DNA of 64,000 nucleotides. Source: OMII01 sp947467385 (GTDB lineage Bacteria > Bdellovibrionota_C > UBA2361 > OMII01). Below, piece after piece: positions 1-7,343 of this stretch. Numbering within the stretch: the stretch's first letter is position 1; the number at the start of each line of letters is the position of its first letter. The DNA lies in NCBI GenBank assembly GCA_044360075.1, contig JBIKLA010000001.1, forward strand, positions 244,217 to 308,216. Reading direction: 5' to 3'. A program made the translations under genes and the position numbers. Under the pieces are notes generated by a model. It ran no database searches. It was not told where the DNA came from and saw nothing but the letters and a program-made list of their open reading frames with translations.

Positions 1-154
1 CAAGCGGCATGATGAGGTTCTTGACGAGCGAGTCGACGATCTTGCCGAACGCTCCGCCGATGATCACGCCCACGGCGAGATCGACAACGTTGCCCTTGAA
101 GGCGAAGGCCTTAAACTCGTCGACAATTCCGGTCGCTGTTTTGGTGAGGCTCAT
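1..154 (-). CDS. mscL: Large-conductance mechanosensitive channel MscL (5' part only)
   Basis: MscL is a homopentameric inner-membrane pore that opens under membrane tension and vents solutes during hypo-osmotic shock. Only the first ~51 codons are visible; the gene runs off the left edge. The N-terminus shows the family signature FKGNVVDLAVGVIIG followed by FGKIVDSLVKN, i.e. the amphipathic start and first transmembrane helix. The ATG at 152-154 is preceded by an AAGGAGC ribosome binding site, which fixes the start. Family members are usually 130-150 aa, so more than half is missing. Identification rests on this highly conserved N-terminus and is firm. Confidence 0.93.
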   Translation of the reverse strand, partial: MSLTKTATGIVDEFKAFAFKGNVVDLAVGVIIGGAFGKIVDSLVKNLIMPL

Positions 155-267
155 AAGCTCCTTTTTTGGGCCATCACGGTCAGATTGGCCCTACACAAGC
201 GGGGTTTCGTAGCACGAAGGGTGCTTGATGAGAAGGGAATTGCGGCCCGAGACGGCGTTTTTGCTCA

Positions 268-1188
268 CTAGCCATCCCGACCGATGACCGTTGCTACCCA
301 ATCGCCACGCTCGAAGACCGCCAAAAGGCGGCGCTCGTCGAGGATAGTGCTAGGCCGAAGAGCCATCTGCACTAGCCTCACCATACCGTCGAAGTTAGGC
401 TCAGGAAGTGCTAGCCGCTCATCTGGCTCAAAAGGGCGGTGGACGCTCATGTAGAGGGTGTCGTTGCCCCATCCCACCTTGGTGGGAGTGTCGATGATTC
501 GCACAACGGTCCCAGGCGCAACGAGGGGAAAGAGTTCCTCGATGTCTTCAGGATAAAGCCGGATACATCCGTGGCTTACGCGCAGGCCGATGCCGTAAGA
601 GCGCTGCGCATCGGTGCCGTGGATGAGATAGCGCGGGATGCCAAGCTCGAGGGCGTAGTGGCCAAGCGGGTTATCCTCCGCGCCTCCGGGGATCACTGCT
701 GGGAGCTCCTCGCCCTCCTGTGCGTGCTCCCGGCGGATCGATGGTGGTGGAGACCAAGCGGGGTCGACCTTCTTCGACACAACTCGAGTCGTCGCTTGAG
801 GGGTCTCCCAGCCGATGTCGCCGATGCTGACCGGATAGGTGAGAACGACGCCCGTTCCGGGCGGAAAGTAATAGAGCCGAAGCTCCGCCCGGTTGAGTAC
901 GATCCCCTGCCAGGGGGTTTTGGGAAGGATGTAGCGCGCAGGAATAACGACTCGTGCCCCAACGGGTGGCACCCAACGGTTGAGATGAGGATTCGCTGAG
1001 AGGATCTGGTCGTGGCCGAGATCAAATGCACGGGCGATGTCGAGGAGACTCTCGCCCTGTCGCACCTCGGTCACAGAGATTTGCCCGATGACGGACTCTC
1101 CTGGGGGCGGAAGGGGAAACTCCTGAGCGTGTGCGAGAGCGGCAACCCGCACCGCAAGAGACAGGCCGATGGCAAGAAAGGCTCTCAT
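268..1188 (-). CDS. Exported LysM / L,D-transpeptidase (YkuD/ErfK family)
   Basis: A periplasmic L,D-transpeptidase of 306 aa. In order: Sec signal peptide (about residues 1-22, ending ALAHA-Q), a LysM peptidoglycan-binding motif (about 38-85, starting VRQGESLLDIARAF), then a YkuD catalytic domain (about 95-235) with the conserved HG (YLIHGT) and the active-site motif SHGCIRL, in which the Cys is the nucleophile. The family either makes 3-3 peptidoglycan crosslinks or, as with E. coli ErfK/YbiS/YcfS, attaches Braun lipoprotein to meso-diaminopimelate. I use the ATG at 1186-1188 instead of an in-frame TTG two codons upstream. It lies 23 nt downstream of an Lpp-like lipoprotein gene on the same strand, which favours a lipoprotein-tethering role. 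That role is inference; the enzyme family is clear. Confidence 0.93.
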   Translation of the reverse strand: MRAFLAIGLSLAVRVAALAHAQEFPLPPPGESVIGQISVTEVRQGESLLDIARAFDLGHDQILSANPHLNRWVPPVGARVVIPARYILPKTPWQGIVLNRAELRLYYFPPGTGVVLTYPVSIGDIGWETPQATTRVVSKKVDPAWSPPPSIRREHAQEGEELPAVIPGGAEDNPLGHYALELGIPRYLIHGTDAQRSYGIGLRVSHGCIRLYPEDIEELFPLVAPGTVVRIIDTPTKVGWGNDTLYMSVHRPFEPDERLALPEPNFDGMVRLVQMALRPSTILDERRLLAVFERGDWVATVIGRDG

Positions 1189-1211
1189 TCTCAAGCGGCG
1201 TGGGTTGTAGG

Positions 1212-1433
1212 TTACTTTCGCAGGGTGTGACGGTAGCTTCTGTTGATCGCCTCCTCCGTGCTCAGCGAGCGGGCATCAGCCTCGCGCGCTTTCGCCATAG
1301 CCTGCTCTGAGAGGCGCTGGGCGTCTCTAGCCTCAGCTTGCACCTTGGCGAGCTCTGAGTTAGAGGCGCAGCCGGTTGAGGCAAGGGCGGCCATGAGTGC
1401 AGCCGAGGTGATAAAAGAACGCGTCGTAAGCAT
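1212..1433 (-). CDS. Lpp/OprI-like alanine-zipper murein lipoprotein
   Basis: A 73-aa outer-membrane lipoprotein. The signal peptide ends in a lipobox, LASTGC (Cys at about residue 22). The mature part is Ala-, Glu- and Lys/Arg-rich with heptad-like spacing (residues 28-62), as in the alanine-zipper lipoproteins Lpp and OprI that trimerise in the periplasm. The last residues are TLRK. E. coli Lpp ends YRK and is linked to peptidoglycan through that terminal Lys, so the arrangement here is compatible with covalent tethering. The ATG at 1431-1433 has an AGGAGA site 5 nt upstream. The ldt gene follows in the same transcription unit. The function assignment rests on architecture, not on strong sequence identity. 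Confidence 0.85.
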   Translation of the reverse strand: MLTTRSFITSAALMAALASTGCASNSELAKVQAEARDAQRLSEQAMAKAREADARSLSTEEAINRSYRHTLRK

Positions 1434-1643
1434 ATTGTCTCCTTGTAAGTGACTGAGGTAGCCCGCCAGAACTGGTGACCCCCTCTCGAAAGACTCTTTG
1501 TTTCAGGCGTACGTACCAGTAAATCCTCAAGCGCGACGTGAGAGGAGTCATAGAGTGTAAGAAGAGGCTCGGCTGGTGGCTGGCAGAAGGAGGCCATGCC
1601 GCTGCTTGTATGAGGAGCCTCATGGCAGGTATGAACAGGGAAG

Positions 1644-2306
1644 ATGAAAAGCAAGCTTGTTCCGACACTGGATCTCTCTCAGGGTATCGAGGTTAACCTC
1701 GACGCAGCGGCGCAGGAGTGGCTCCGGCGGCACCACTCTCCCGTAGGCACTAATCCCCTCTTAGAGCCGGAGTGCGCAGGGGCCATGGTAAGCGAGCTAC
1801 ACCGGTCGCATGGCGCGTCATTTTCTTACGGCGGATACCTGGAAGACCGAAGTCACCTCTTGAGGGGCACCTATTTGGACGAGGCGGGCGGATACCTCCA
1901 CCTCGGCATCGACATCAACGCGCCAGAGGGAACTCCGGTGCATGCGCCCTACGATGCAGTCGTGTGTGACGTGTTTGATGATCGTGGCACTCCGCAAGGG
2001 TGGGGGCCGCGGCTCATCCTGGAGCCTGAGGATCTATCATGCCCGTTGCTTGTGCTGGGGCACCTGACTACGTCCTCATTCAAGCGAGGGGACAAGGTGC
2101 GAGCGGGCGAGGCGCTGGCCGCGATAGGCGCACCGCCTAAAAACGGGGGGTGGTTTCCCCACCTGCACGTGCAGCAGATCGCCCGTAGCGCAGTGCCAGA
2201 GCATCAAAGGGATGAGTTTGCGAGCCTTGATGGCTACGGCCATGCTAGGGATATTGCTGCGCTGCGGGAGCGATATCCAGATCCCCAGTGGCTTCTTCGG
2301 GGCTGA
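1644..2306 (+). CDS. M23-type metallopeptidase-like protein, no signal peptide
   Basis: A 220-aa protein with a LytM/M23 fold signature: HLGIDINAPEGTPVHAP (first Zn ligands H and D, about residues 87-102) and PHLHVQ (the HxH ligand pair, about 172-177). All expected zinc ligands appear to be present. M23 enzymes normally cleave peptide crosslinks in peptidoglycan and are exported. This one starts MKSKLVPTLDLS with no signal peptide or membrane segment, so a cytosolic role is likely. M23 modules also occur fused to aminotransferases in some cytosolic multidomain enzymes, and a non-murein substrate is possible. It is followed 123 nt later by a carbamoyltransferase gene on the same strand. Substrate unknown. 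Confidence 0.8.
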   Translation: MKSKLVPTLDLSQGIEVNLDAAAQEWLRRHHSPVGTNPLLEPECAGAMVSELHRSHGASFSYGGYLEDRSHLLRGTYLDEAGGYLHLGIDINAPEGTPVHAPYDAVVCDVFDDRGTPQGWGPRLILEPEDLSCPLLVLGHLTTSSFKRGDKVRAGEALAAIGAPPKNGGWFPHLHVQQIARSAVPEHQRDEFASLDGYGHARDIAALRERYPDPQWLLRG

Positions 2307-2429
2307 AACGCGGCGGCTCGGGCGATCCCTCCCCAAAAAAGCCCGCTTGATGCCTCCTCAACCTCCATTTTTATGGAATTGCGCCGGTGGATGGTCCACT
2401 ATCATGGCTCACCTGAAGACGGGGGGACC

Positions 2430-3350
2430 ATGCAAAACCTTCTACACTGGAGCTGTTGGAGTGATGACGAGATTCGGGAGCTCCTGGACTTCGCCGCGTA
2501 CGTCAAGAGGCACCGCACATACTACAACGGCGCCCTGCTAGGCCGCAGCATCGCCATGCTGTTCCAGAAGACCTCGACCCGCACGCGCGTGTCATTTGAG
2601 GCCGCTTTGACCGAGATGGGGGGGCACGCGATCTACATCGATTGGGGCACTTCGAACTTTGAGCTTACCGACATCGCTTTCGAGAGCAGGTACCTCTCTA
2701 GAAACGTATCGCTCATTGTTGCCAGGATGAAGAGGCACGAGGACCTCGTGCGCATCTCCGAGGGCTCGGAGGTTCCCGTGGTAAACGGCTGCTGTAACCT
2801 CTTCCATCCCTGCCAAAGCTTGGCCGACATGCTCACGATTCAGATGGATAGTGGGCGCGTTGAGGGCAAGACCGTGTGCTACGTTGGCGTTCACAACAAC
2901 GTGGTGAACTCTCTCATAGAAGTGACGGCGGCTCTTGGCGTGAATCTCGTGCTCGTAACTCCAATCGCAAATGAGGGCGCAGAGATACCGGAGGTAAACG
3001 CCCGGCCCCGGCGGGGCGGAACCCTGTCATGGGAAAAGGATGTGCGCCACGCGGTGCGCAACGCCGATTACGTCTACACTGACACCTGGGTCGATATGGA
3101 GTTCTTCAACGATCCGGCCTTTGCGCAGCGCAAGGCGGAGCGCATAGACCTCATGCTTCCGTACCAGCTCAATCACCGGCTTCTCGAGGGCTCGACAGCG
3201 AAAGTTATGCACGACATGCCGATACACGCCGGATACGAGATCTCGCGCGAGCTGGTGGACGACCCCCGCTCAATCATATTCCAGCAGGCCGAGAACAGGC
3301 TGGATGCTCAAAAGGCGATCATCGTGAAGCTTCTTGAGGCGCGCATGTGA
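2430..3350 (+). CDS. argF: Ornithine carbamoyltransferase homologue (atypical C-terminal motif)
   Basis: A 306-aa member of the aspartate/ornithine carbamoyltransferase family. It has the carbamoyl-phosphate-binding motif KTSTRTRVSFE (about residues 47-57) and HPCQSLAD (about 127-134), plus the second-domain TDTWVDM stretch. In ornithine enzymes the ornithine-binding loop reads HCLP; here the equivalent position reads HDMPIHAGYE, so the usual Cys is absent. Ornithine is still the most likely substrate by overall length and N-domain motifs, but specificity is less certain. I start at the ATG at 2430, which follows a run of G that can act as ribosome binding site and matches the family N-terminus (MQNLLHW), instead of an in-frame ATG 19 codons upstream. 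No other arginine-biosynthesis gene is in view. Confidence 0.85.
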   Translation: MQNLLHWSCWSDDEIRELLDFAAYVKRHRTYYNGALLGRSIAMLFQKTSTRTRVSFEAALTEMGGHAIYIDWGTSNFELTDIAFESRYLSRNVSLIVARMKRHEDLVRISEGSEVPVVNGCCNLFHPCQSLADMLTIQMDSGRVEGKTVCYVGVHNNVVNSLIEVTAALGVNLVLVTPIANEGAEIPEVNARPRRGGTLSWEKDVRHAVRNADYVYTDTWVDMEFFNDPAFAQRKAERIDLMLPYQLNHRLLEGSTAKVMHDMPIHAGYEISRELVDDPRSIIFQQAENRLDAQKAIIVKLLEARM

Positions 3351-3429
3351 CGATTGCGCAAAGGAGCCCATGTCGCCGCTGAAAGAGGTTGTAACCTTTT
3401 TAAGCTGAAACGTGGGCCCGCTGGATCCT

Positions 3430-3663
3430 CTACAAGCGGGGATCCTGGTGGACGGTTTCCCACGTGGGGGATAACCTAGACTGGGAGCCTTGCAGACGGT
3501 ACAAGATCGTGTCACCTGAAGCCAACACATCGCCAACCCACCGGTTAATGGGGGTTGGAAACAGTTGGCGTGGGTACCGTTCTAAGAGCTCTTGGGCGGA
3601 ACCCTCGAACTCAACATGCTCCACTAAGTTGCTCGATAATACTCCGACAACTCTATAACGCAT
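3430..3663 (-). CDS. Hypothetical protein, 77 aa
   Basis: I do not recognise this protein. It begins MRYRVVGVLSSNLVEHVEFEG and has no signal peptide or membrane segment; it is mixed charged/hydrophobic and looks like a small soluble alpha/beta protein. The ATG at 3661-3663 has an AGAAAGG ribosome binding site 6-7 nt upstream, which is better than the longer in-frame start at 3792. It is the last of a minus-strand run (trpS, kdgK, eda, CarD-like) and lies 129 nt after the CarD-like gene, so it may be transcribed separately. Confidence 0.55.
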   Translation of the reverse strand: MRYRVVGVLSSNLVEHVEFEGSAQELLERYPRQLFPTPINRWVGDVLASGDTILYRLQGSQSRLSPTWETVHQDPRL

Positions 3664-3792
3664 TGTAAAACCTTTCTGCCCTTTCAGGGCGCATGGGGAA
3701 GCCCCGATACTATGCGCGTGGCGATTCTGAATCAAATGAGCAGCAGACTTCGGGCTGGTATGGTCCGTTTTAGGCCGCTTTAGGCGGCACAA

Positions 3793-4320
3793 TTACTCGC
3801 CCGAGGCGGTTCCAACGAAGTTGCTCACCTTGTCGGCGAAAAGCGAGTTGAAGGTGGTGAGGCTGCCGTACGAGCGCGTGATGTAGCCCTGAAGCTCAAG
3901 TTTGTCGGCCGCGTCGAGGTTGGGGTGGTTGTTGATCTTCTGCTCAAGCACCCTAAGCTTCTCGCGGACGCCGATGATCTTCTTGATGAAGACCTCAACC
4001 GGGATCTCCTTGGACTGGGTGTCCTCCTTGCCCGGGATGAGCTTCAGGGTTCCCCCGATCCAGCGCTTGTGTATCTCAAGGTTTGTGTCGACCCAGCCGT
4101 AGTCGCCAAGAACTTCCTGCACGGCGAGCTTGATCTGCTGCAGCTGCGGGTCCTCGGTGGTCTGAAGGGGCTTTATCTCCTGGTATGAGAAGGGAACATT
4201 TCTGACGTCTCCCCGAAAGTGAATGACGTAGAACTCGCCCTCAAAACCAACGATACGGCCTGCGCCGTAGTGAGCGTGCTGAATAAGGCTTCCGACTGCA
4301 AATGATGGCTTAACTGTCAT
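3793..4320 (-). CDS. CarD-like N-terminal domain protein of unknown function
   Basis: A 175-aa soluble protein. Residues 6-52 (FAVGSLIQHAHYGAGRIVGFEG...FHFRGD-like, then IKPL) resemble the Tudor-like RNA-polymerase-interacting fold of CarD/TRCF N-terminal domains, which start with a similar hydrophobic VxxxHxxYGxGxIxG pattern. The remainder (about 60-175) is helical and charged, with no DNA-binding motif that I recognise. CarD proteins bind the RNA polymerase beta subunit and affect open-complex stability; whether this one does is inference from a weak match. The gene lies 48 nt downstream of eda on the same strand and may be co-transcribed. No clear ribosome binding site is seen. Confidence 0.65.
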   Translation of the reverse strand: MTVKPSFAVGSLIQHAHYGAGRIVGFEGEFYVIHFRGDVRNVPFSYQEIKPLQTTEDPQLQQIKLAVQEVLGDYGWVDTNLEIHKRWIGGTLKLIPGKEDTQSKEIPVEVFIKKIIGVREKLRVLEQKINNHPNLDAADKLELQGYITRSYGSLTTFNSLFADKVSNFVGTASGE

Positions 4321-4368
4321 TTCGTTCTTTTATCATGATGGCGGCAAGCCGGTAAGGGGGGAGATCGC

Positions 4369-4992
4369 CTACGAGACCGCCTTCACGTACGCCTGAGCGT
4401 TGCGGGTTATCTCAGGGAATTCGCCCCGGGCAACCGCCTGCGCCGGAACGAGGTTGCCGCCAACCCCAACAGCAATCGCGCCAGCAGAAATAAACTCGCG
4501 AGCGTTCTCAACCGAGACGCCGCCGGTGGGGATAATCTTAAGAAATGGCAGGGGAGCGAGCACATCCTTGATATACCTGGGGCCCCCAACTGAAGCTGGG
4601 AAGAGCTTCACAAGAGTCGCGCCGGCCTCATGCGCATCAAGCAGCTCGGTTGGGGTAAGCCCGCCGCAGGCAACTGGGATGGAGCGCTTGACGCACACGC
4701 CAATGACCTCCTTGCGAACCGCTGGCGTCACGACGAACTGGGCGCCGGCATCGATGGCGGCTTCTGTGTCCTGCCGCGTGAGGGCTGTGCCGATGCCGAT
4801 GTGGGCCGCGGTGCCGAGATCGGCGCGGGTGCGCCGCATGGCGTCGATGGCGCCCCGCCCCGTGAGGGTGAACTCAAGCACTGTGACGCCGCCTTCAACG
4901 AGCGCACGCGCAACTTCTGTGGCCTTCGAGTAGTCGTCGAGCCGGACTACAGCCACGATCTTTGAGGAGATAATTGCATCGAGGGTCTTCAT
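4369..4992 (-). CDS. eda: KDPG aldolase (2-keto-3-deoxy-6-phosphogluconate aldolase)
   Basis: A 207-aa class I aldolase that splits KDPG into pyruvate and glyceraldehyde-3-phosphate, often also acting on 4-hydroxy-2-oxoglutarate. Visible signatures: GGVTVLEFTLTG (active-site Glu region), GAQFVVTPA, and the Schiff-base lysine motif LVKLFPAS (about residues 125-132), followed by the phosphate-binding PTGGVS. Length matches the family. I use the ATG at 4990-4992 with an upstream GGAGCC instead of a longer start overlapping kdgK. It lies 19 nt after kdgK, so the two consecutive steps (KDG to KDPG to pyruvate plus G3P) are encoded together. This supports uptake or breakdown of hexuronates or gluconate-type sugars. 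Confidence 0.95.
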   Translation of the reverse strand: MKTLDAIISSKIVAVVRLDDYSKATEVARALVEGGVTVLEFTLTGRGAIDAMRRTRADLGTAAHIGIGTALTRQDTEAAIDAGAQFVVTPAVRKEVIGVCVKRSIPVACGGLTPTELLDAHEAGATLVKLFPASVGGPRYIKDVLAPLPFLKIIPTGGVSVENAREFISAGAIAVGVGGNLVPAQAVARGEFPEITRNAQAYVKAVS

Positions 4993-5011
4993 AGGGGCTC
5001 CGGGTATTAAA

Positions 5012-5989
5012 CTAACGCGAGATGTCTGCGGCCGGTTTCGAGAGGACGGTAGCAAGCTCGGCGCGAGAGGTGAGGACCCTGTCGCCGTGCTGCGAAAGCG
5101 CTATCGACGCAAGCGCAACGCCCCGCTGCAGCCCCGTGAGGGCAGCACCATCCAGAAGCCCGTCGAGCGCCCCTGCCGCAAATGCGTCGCCGCTTCCGAC
5201 ACGATCTACGATCGAAACCGGGATGGCAGGCTGTGAGGTTACCACACCGTCAGCGAGCAGGGACGCGCCGGTGTCTCCGGATGTCACAAAAATAGCTTTC
5301 GCTGATGTGGATTTCTTAAGCTGCTGAAGCTGTTCCTGTGGGGCCCCGGAGCACCCGAAGAGCGATGCCGCATCGGAGCTTTTGCAGAAGAGGATGTTAG
5401 CTTGCTCAATCAATGGACGCAGCGCTGCCGATGCTGTGGGCGCGTCCCACAGCTTTGCACGGTAGTTCACGTCGAAGCTCACCGTAACGCCAGCAGCTGA
5501 GGCGCGGCGTATCGCTTCCTCAACAATTGCCCGGCACGACACGCTAAGCGCTGGAGTGATGCCGGTGAGGTGCAGTATGCGGGTGTTGAGGAGGAGATCC
5601 CAGTCGACATCTTCAGCGCGCATGCGGGACGCTGCTGATTCAGCCCTGTCGTAGATGACGTTGATAGAGCGCGGTGCGGTCGCGTATTCAATGAAGTAGA
5701 GCCCCATGCGCTCGTTGGCAACCCGGCGCACTCCAGAGACATCGACGCCATCGGCGCGCAGGGTGCGGACGACATACTCGCCAAGCGAGTTCTCAGGGAG
5801 CCGGCCAAGCCACGACACGCGCCGGCCGAGACGCGCGAGGGCTATTGCGACGTTGCCCTCTGCACCCCCCATTTCGAGGTCGAGGGAGCGCGCATCGTCG
5901 AGGCGAGCGCCGGTCGGAACGCTCAAGCGCACCATAATCTCGCCTAAGCTTGTGACGTCGAAGCGCGCGGACCCGGTGGTGTTCTTCAT
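5012..5989 (-). CDS. kdgK: 2-keto-3-deoxygluconate kinase (PfkB family)
   Basis: A 325-aa ribokinase/PfkB-family sugar kinase. Motifs: N-terminal GEIMVRLS, first PfkB signature GGAEGNVAIALARLG (about residues 37-51), and the second signature DRVGSGDAFAAG (about 262-273) with the catalytic Asp and anion hole. The KDG-specific assignment follows from the immediately downstream KDPG aldolase gene, as KdgK makes its substrate. The start at 5987-5989 (MKNTTGS) fits the family and has a modest AGGTTG site; an upstream in-frame start exists but adds unconserved sequence. Expected to act in the cytoplasm on KDG from pectin, alginate or galacturonate breakdown. Other PfkB sugars cannot be fully excluded. 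Confidence 0.92.
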   Translation of the reverse strand: MKNTTGSARFDVTSLGEIMVRLSVPTGARLDDARSLDLEMGGAEGNVAIALARLGRRVSWLGRLPENSLGEYVVRTLRADGVDVSGVRRVANERMGLYFIEYATAPRSINVIYDRAESAASRMRAEDVDWDLLLNTRILHLTGITPALSVSCRAIVEEAIRRASAAGVTVSFDVNYRAKLWDAPTASAALRPLIEQANILFCKSSDAASLFGCSGAPQEQLQQLKKSTSAKAIFVTSGDTGASLLADGVVTSQPAIPVSIVDRVGSGDAFAAGALDGLLDGAALTGLQRGVALASIALSQHGDRVLTSRAELATVLSKPAADISR

Positions 5990-6111
5990 TGAGCAACCTA
6001 TCGCGGAAAGCAGAGTACAGACCTCCACATACCACCCCTTGAGGGGCTGGGTCACTATCGAAGGAACGGCGCTCGGTAAGTGTGCTGCACCAATGGGCTG
6101 GAGGGGCTCTT

Positions 6112-7140
6112 TTAGCTGGGAAGCTGATATAGCCCCATCGCCTCTTTCATCTCTCGCGCGGTTTGGTCGGCGACCTCTGAGGCCTTTTCGGCCCCTCGGC
6201 GCATGACCGCATCGAGAGTCGCCTTGTCGCCCATGAGCTGATTGAAGCGATCCCGGATCGGGGAGAGGGCGGCGATCACCACCTCAGCGACGCCAACCTT
6301 GAGGTCGCCGTAGCCGCGAGCATTGGCAAAATCAAGCTCGCACTGCTCCTTGCTCTTGCCGGTGATACACTTGTAGATCTCAAGCAGGTTGTTGACGCCC
6401 GCTTTAGCCGGGTCATCCGAGAAGCGGATCTCGCTGCCCGAGTCGGTGACGGCCCGCTTGAAGGCCTTCATGATGGTGTCGGGAGTGTCTGACAAAAGAA
6501 CAGCGTGACCAGGGTTCGATGCGCTGCTCTTTGACATCTTCGCCAGGGGATTGTCGAGTCCCATTATACGGGCGCCGATCTCCGGGATCACCGGCTTGGG
6601 GACCTTCAGTATCTCGCCGAAGCGCCGGTTGAACTTCTCGGCGATGTTGCGGGTCAGTTCGACGTGCTGCTTCTGGTCCTCGCCCACCGGCACCTCGTCT
6701 GCCTTGTAGAGCAGGATGTCTGCCGCCATGAGCACCGGATACACGAGCAGCCCAGTGCCCACCGACTCCTGTTTCTGAGACTTGTCCTTAAACTGGGTCA
6801 TCTTGTTGAGCCACCCAAGCGGGGTCTCGCACGTCAGGAGCCATCCCGCCTCAACATGAGCACGAACGTGGCTTTGCACGAAGAGGGTACATGCCTCTGG
6901 GTCGAGGCCGCACGCGATGTAGAGCGCGATGAGCTGCTGAGTGTTGAGGCGAAGAGCCTCTGGGTCTTGCGGCACCGTCAGGGCGTGAAGATCGACGACA
7001 CAGAAGAGATTCTCCTTCTCGTGCTGCTGTTCAACCCAGCGCCGGATGGCGCCAAGGTAATTGCCGAGGTGGATGCCCGCCGTGGGCTGGATACCGCTGA
7101 GAACGCGAACTCGGGAATTTTTTGGGGGTGTAGAAGCCAT
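6112..7140 (-). CDS. trpS: Tryptophanyl-tRNA synthetase
   Basis: Class Ic aminoacyl-tRNA synthetase that charges tRNA-Trp, 342 aa, normal length. N-terminal GIQPTAGIHLGNYLGA contains the HIGH-equivalent motif (IHLGN), and LAKMSKSSASNP is the KMSKS signature (about residues 200-206). Between them the GLDPEACTLFVQS and CETPLGWLNKMTQFKDK blocks are typical of bacterial TrpRS. The C-terminal helical part (IRDRFNQLMGDKATLDAVMRRG) is the anticodon-binding region. It is divergent from namZ with 203 nt between the starts and is followed 122 nt later by kdgK on the same strand. Confidence 0.97.
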   Translation of the reverse strand: MASTPPKNSRVRVLSGIQPTAGIHLGNYLGAIRRWVEQQHEKENLFCVVDLHALTVPQDPEALRLNTQQLIALYIACGLDPEACTLFVQSHVRAHVEAGWLLTCETPLGWLNKMTQFKDKSQKQESVGTGLLVYPVLMAADILLYKADEVPVGEDQKQHVELTRNIAEKFNRRFGEILKVPKPVIPEIGARIMGLDNPLAKMSKSSASNPGHAVLLSDTPDTIMKAFKRAVTDSGSEIRFSDDPAKAGVNNLLEIYKCITGKSKEQCELDFANARGYGDLKVGVAEVVIAALSPIRDRFNQLMGDKATLDAVMRRGAEKASEVADQTAREMKEAMGLYQLPS

Positions 7141-7343
7141 ATTTTAGGGGAGATACCACGAGAGCCCAGGAAAGACCAGAATCTCAGCGCCACCGAGGGA
7201 ATCGTGCGCAAATCGGCCTCGCTTTGGGCACAAATATCGATCGAACTAGCGGCTGGATCTCCGCTTGCCAGAGAGCCGCCCATGCAGTGCAAAGTCCGAG
7301 ATACAGGATTGTTCCCTAAGTTGCTCTTGGGTATTTTTCCTAA

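Noticed and set aside
439..999. 186-codon plus-strand frame
   Set aside because: It lies fully antisense to the L,D-transpeptidase; no ribosome binding site and implausible composition.
3386..3402. Terminator after the carbamoyltransferase
   Set aside because: The AGGTTGTAACCT hairpin has a stem of only 4-5 bp with four or five T after it; too weak to call.
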